Shown: positions 61,894 through 64,000 of the stretch, piece after piece
How the letters are laid out: every line of letters begins with the position of its first letter
How positions within the stretch are numbered: the first letter of the stretch is position 1
Notes under the pieces: model-generated
The model's input: only the letters and a program-made list of their open reading frames with translations
The model's database searches: none
What the model was told of the DNA's origin: nothing
Assembly: GCF_036499745.1 (NCBI RefSeq)
Contig: NZ_DASYDG010000057.1
Span: forward strand, 62,001-126,000
Source: Pinirhizobacter sp036499745
GTDB taxonomy: Bacteria; Pseudomonadota; Gammaproteobacteria; Xanthomonadales; Rhodanobacteraceae
Direction of reading: 5' to 3'
DNA: 64,000 bases
Translations under genes and position numbers: made by a program

Positions 61894-62376
61894 TCAGCGG
61901 TAGGTGTCAGGGATGCCCGGGACGGGCGAAAGCCAGCCACGAGCCTGAAAGTCGAAGGATCGCTGTTTCTTTTCCTGTTCAGGCTTGGCCATCATCAAGC
62001 CGTCCACCCGGTAAGCCACCGAGCCGCTGCTGCCTTTGCCGGCGATCGCCGCGAGGGCGGCGGCCATCGGCGCGGTCGGCGTGACCTCAAGCTCCACCAC
62101 ATCGGCGGCGAAGGCCGGGACGTCCAGGTCGATGGCCTTGCCCATCGGCATGGGCGGAAGGTCGGCCACGTGCAGGCTGGCGTCCAGGGCGCTGAAGTCC
62201 ATTTCGCCGTAGCTGTTGTTCTGCACCCGCACGGTGAGCTTCCACGGCTTGCCTGGCACGGCATGCAGCTGCTGGATGGTCACCGTGGGTGGAAAGACGC
62301 TCTTGCGCGGTGGCCCGCAGGCGACGAGCACGGCGCTAAGGCAGGCGAGGGCGAGCAGGCGGACGAGGTGTTTCAT
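61894..62376 (-). CDS. LEA-type-2-like lipoprotein
   Basis: A 160-residue lipoprotein: signal peptide with lipobox LVAC and acylated Cys20, followed by a beta-rich domain (PTVTIQQLHAVPGKPWKLTVRVQNNSYGEMDFSALDASL) that resembles LEA14/WHy-type folds. Function is unknown. It is upstream of, and probably co-transcribed with, the acyl-CoA dehydrogenase, and divergent from the SET gene. Confidence 0.75.
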   Translation of the reverse strand: MKHLVRLLALACLSAVLVACGPPRKSVFPPTVTIQQLHAVPGKPWKLTVRVQNNSYGEMDFSALDASLHVADLPPMPMGKAIDLDVPAFAADVVELEVTPTAPMAAALAAIAGKGSSGSVAYRVDGLMMAKPEQEKKQRSFDFQARGWLSPVPGIPDTYR

Positions 62377-62524
62377 CGAGGTCGACCAGAGAAGTCAAAC
62401 GATTGTTCGATAGTAGCCCAGCGCGGGCCGTTTGGTCAGTACATCGCGAGGTGCCGAAACGGCCCGGTTCCCAAGTAACGGCCGACAAGGCATCATTCGC
62501 GGTCTACCCTTTATCAGGCATCCC

Positions 62525-63007
62525 ATGAGCCGACGCATCGCCGCCAGGCGCTCACCCATCCACGGCAACGGCGTATTCGCCGTCAAGCCGATCAAGGCCG
62601 GTGAGCACGTCATCGAATACAAGGGCGACCGCATGACGCACGCCCAGGCCGACAAGAAATACGGCGATGGCGGTGAAACGGGGCATACCTTCCTGTTCAC
62701 CCTCAACGACAAATACATCGTTGACGGCGGCACCAACGGCAATGACGCACGCTGGATCAACTACAGCTGCGACCCGAACTGCCAGGCGTCGATCGAGGAA
62801 GCGGAAGGCCGCGACCGCAAGAAAGACCGCGTGCTGATCGAGGCCATCCGCGATATTGCCCCGGGCGAGGAATTGACCTACGACTACGGCATCACGCTGG
62901 ACGTGCGTCACACTGCCCGCCTGAAGAAGGTTTGGGTGTGCTACTGCGGCTCGCCCAAGTGCATCGGCACGATGCTCAAGCCCAAGCCCCGCGCTTCGGC
63001 CAAGTAG
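62525..63007 (+). CDS. SET-domain protein-lysine methyltransferase
   Basis: A 160-residue eukaryote-like SET protein. It has the opening PIHGNGVFAVKPIKAGEHVIEYKG, the SAM/catalytic core RWINYSCDPNC (78-86; the usual HSC is YSC), GEELTYDYG (115-122), and a post-SET cysteine cluster CYCGSPKC. These features indicate an active lysine methyltransferase. Bacterial SET proteins are known in Chlamydia (acting on histone-like proteins) and in xanthomonads. The MetJ-H1 fusion in this window would be one possible lysine-rich target; that is speculation. It is followed by a DJ-1/PfpI gene after 85 bases. Confidence 0.93.
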   Translation: MSRRIAARRSPIHGNGVFAVKPIKAGEHVIEYKGDRMTHAQADKKYGDGGETGHTFLFTLNDKYIVDGGTNGNDARWINYSCDPNCQASIEEAEGRDRKKDRVLIEAIRDIAPGEELTYDYGITLDVRHTARLKKVWVCYCGSPKCIGTMLKPKPRASAK

Positions 63008-63092
63008 ACATCCCCGCGACATCACCCGCACACCCGCTGCATGGCGGGTGGGCGAGGCTGCATGGACCATTCCCCCTTCAAGGAAATAGTCC

Positions 63093-63638
63093 ATGGCTGC
63101 CAAAAATCTCAACGGGCGCAAGATCGCCATCCTCGCCACCAACGGCTTTGAGCAGTCCGAACTGTTCGATCCCAAGCGCCTGCTCGAAGAAGCCGGCGCC
63201 ACGGTGGATGTGATTTCCCCGGGTGGGGAGAAGCAGATTAAGGCCTGGAACAAGACCGACTGGGGCAAGTCGATCGATGTCGACGTGCAGCTGGACCAGG
63301 CCGATGCCGGCGGTTACGACGCGCTGGTGTTGCCTGGTGGCGTGATCAATCCCGACAAGCTGCGTCTGGAGAAGGGCGCCATTGCGCTGATCAAGGCATT
63401 CGGTGATTCAGGCAAGCCGATCGCCGCTATTTGCCATGGTCCATGGACGCTGATCGACGCGGGCCTGGTCAAGGGCAAGCAGGTGACCTCGTGGCCAAGC
63501 CTGCAGACGGACCTTGAGAACGCCGGTGCGAAGTGGAGCGACAAGCAGGTGGTGCACGACGGTCAGCTGATCACCAGCCGCAAGCCGGATGATATTCCGG
63601 CGTTTACGAATGAGTTGATTGAGGCGTTGGCGGCCTGA
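63093..63638 (+). CDS. DJ-1/PfpI-family protein (YhbO-like)
   Basis: A 181-residue class I glutamine-amidotransferase-fold protein. The conserved Glu20 (NGFEQSEL), nucleophile Cys114 and His115 in AAICHGPW match the YhbO/PfpI stress-protein group, linked to protection from carbonyl damage. It lies downstream of the SET gene in the same direction, possibly co-transcribed. Confidence 0.93.
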   Translation: MAAKNLNGRKIAILATNGFEQSELFDPKRLLEEAGATVDVISPGGEKQIKAWNKTDWGKSIDVDVQLDQADAGGYDALVLPGGVINPDKLRLEKGAIALIKAFGDSGKPIAAICHGPWTLIDAGLVKGKQVTSWPSLQTDLENAGAKWSDKQVVHDGQLITSRKPDDIPAFTNELIEALAA

Positions 63639-64000
63639 CGGCCCAATAAGCGGATCAGGCGGACGAACGCGGTGCTTGCACGACACCACCTTTCAACTTA
63701 GGCCCGGCAATTTCACAGACGTCCGTCCGCCACCGCGGCTCTCCGCACCTTGCCTGTTGAGGGCAAAGGTGGCGGGCGAGCCAGGGTAGAAAGACCGTAC
63801 ACGGACGGTGGGGCCTAGGCCCCCCTGACCGCCCGCCAGAACGGCAGGAGATCTCGACGCCCGCAGTGCGCGCTGGAGGCGTCGATCCGTGTAAAGCGGG
63901 CTTTCTACACCCGGTTGCCGGTACGCCGACAACACACACATGATCCCGATTCGCTCGCGCTGCGTCTATCGGAAGCGTCGCAAAGTTGCGCCAAAAAGAC
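63639..64000. other. Gene-poor structured region at the right edge
   Basis: These 362 bases contain no convincing gene. Two overlapping minus-strand frames (63655-63939 and 63693-63941) exist but lack family resemblance and normal composition. The segment is dominated by the structured element described separately. Confidence 0.4.
63786..63908. ncRNA. Candidate structured RNA with three-way junction
   Basis: GTAGAAAG (63786-63793) pairs with CTTTCTAC (63901-63908), then TACACGG (63798-63804) with CCGTGTA (63887-63893). Inside lie hairpin A (CGGT...ACCG with palindrome GGGGCCTAGGCCCC at 63810-63823) and hairpin B (CGACGCC 63855-63861 with GGCGTCG 63878-63884). The nested layout suggests an RNA; the strand is undetermined. 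C4-type phage antisense RNAs have a broadly similar plan, but I cannot confirm the match. Confidence 0.45.

Noticed and set aside
63714..63724. Isolated AGACGTCC near the right edge
   Set aside because: A single octamer is not a MetJ operator; tandem copies are required.

Overview
The window is chromosomal DNA from a high-GC gammaproteobacterium. Gene content and order (STAS-MlaE lipid transporter, gcvT-gcvH, pepA-holC opposite lptF-lptG, prmC facing dxs, FadE, a SAM-riboswitch metX-metB-hom operon, DUF2968, SapC) point to Xanthomonadales, most likely Rhodanobacteraceae such as Luteibacter or Dyella. That placement is inference from families, not from a search. About 55 protein genes fill roughly 94% of the window. 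I see no rRNA, tRNA, CRISPR array, insertion sequence or intact prophage.

Layout: 1-2915 (minus) Mla-type lipid transporter; 2980-4540 glycine cleavage T and H; 5096-5644 a MetJ repressor domain fused in frame to a histone-H1-like Lys/Ala tail, preceded by a long structured leader; 6030-10420 TonB-family protein, serine hydrolase, NTT/MFS-like transporter and CBS protein; 10455-17491 glycosyltransferase, mtgA, Hsp33, DUF2968, an AraC regulator and two proline-rich envelope proteins; 17501-20401 GAF-GAF-GGDEF-EAL protein; 20632-23488 envelope protein and an ECF sigma/anti-sigma/DUF4097 operon; 23571-29542 PEP carboxykinase, then TetR divergent from hydrolase-fadE; 29717-31318 prfC; 31319-31970 paired palindromic repeats, tandem Met boxes, promoter and SAM-I riboswitch; 31971-35238 metX-metB-hom; 35239-38630 APC permease, serine deaminase and glutaredoxin; 38643-43282 two membrane GTPases around a YceI-cytochrome b561-YceI operon; 43375-46902 hybrid histidine kinase; 46910-51151 holC, pepA, lptF, lptG; 51160-54821 winged-helix regulator and M1 aminopeptidase; 54909-57775 prmC and dxs; 57831-63638 HNH nuclease, SapC, GNAT, acyl-CoA dehydrogenase, lipoprotein, SET-domain methyltransferase and DJ-1/PfpI protein; 63639-64000 a non-coding, strongly foldable segment.

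The main story is methionine control. The regulator at 5096 keeps the MetJ DNA-contact and SAM-contact residues but carries a 104-residue H1-like tail in place of the normal MetJ C-terminus. About 26 kb away, the metX-metB-hom promoter has three contiguous octamers matching the MetJ operator (consensus AGACGTCT) against its -35 box, and its transcript would begin almost exactly at a SAM-I riboswitch. One operon would therefore be sensed twice for SAM, at DNA by a chromatin-like repressor and at RNA by a riboswitch. A SET-domain lysine methyltransferase in the same window is a speculative modifier of the lysine-rich tail. All of this is read from sequence and remains untested.
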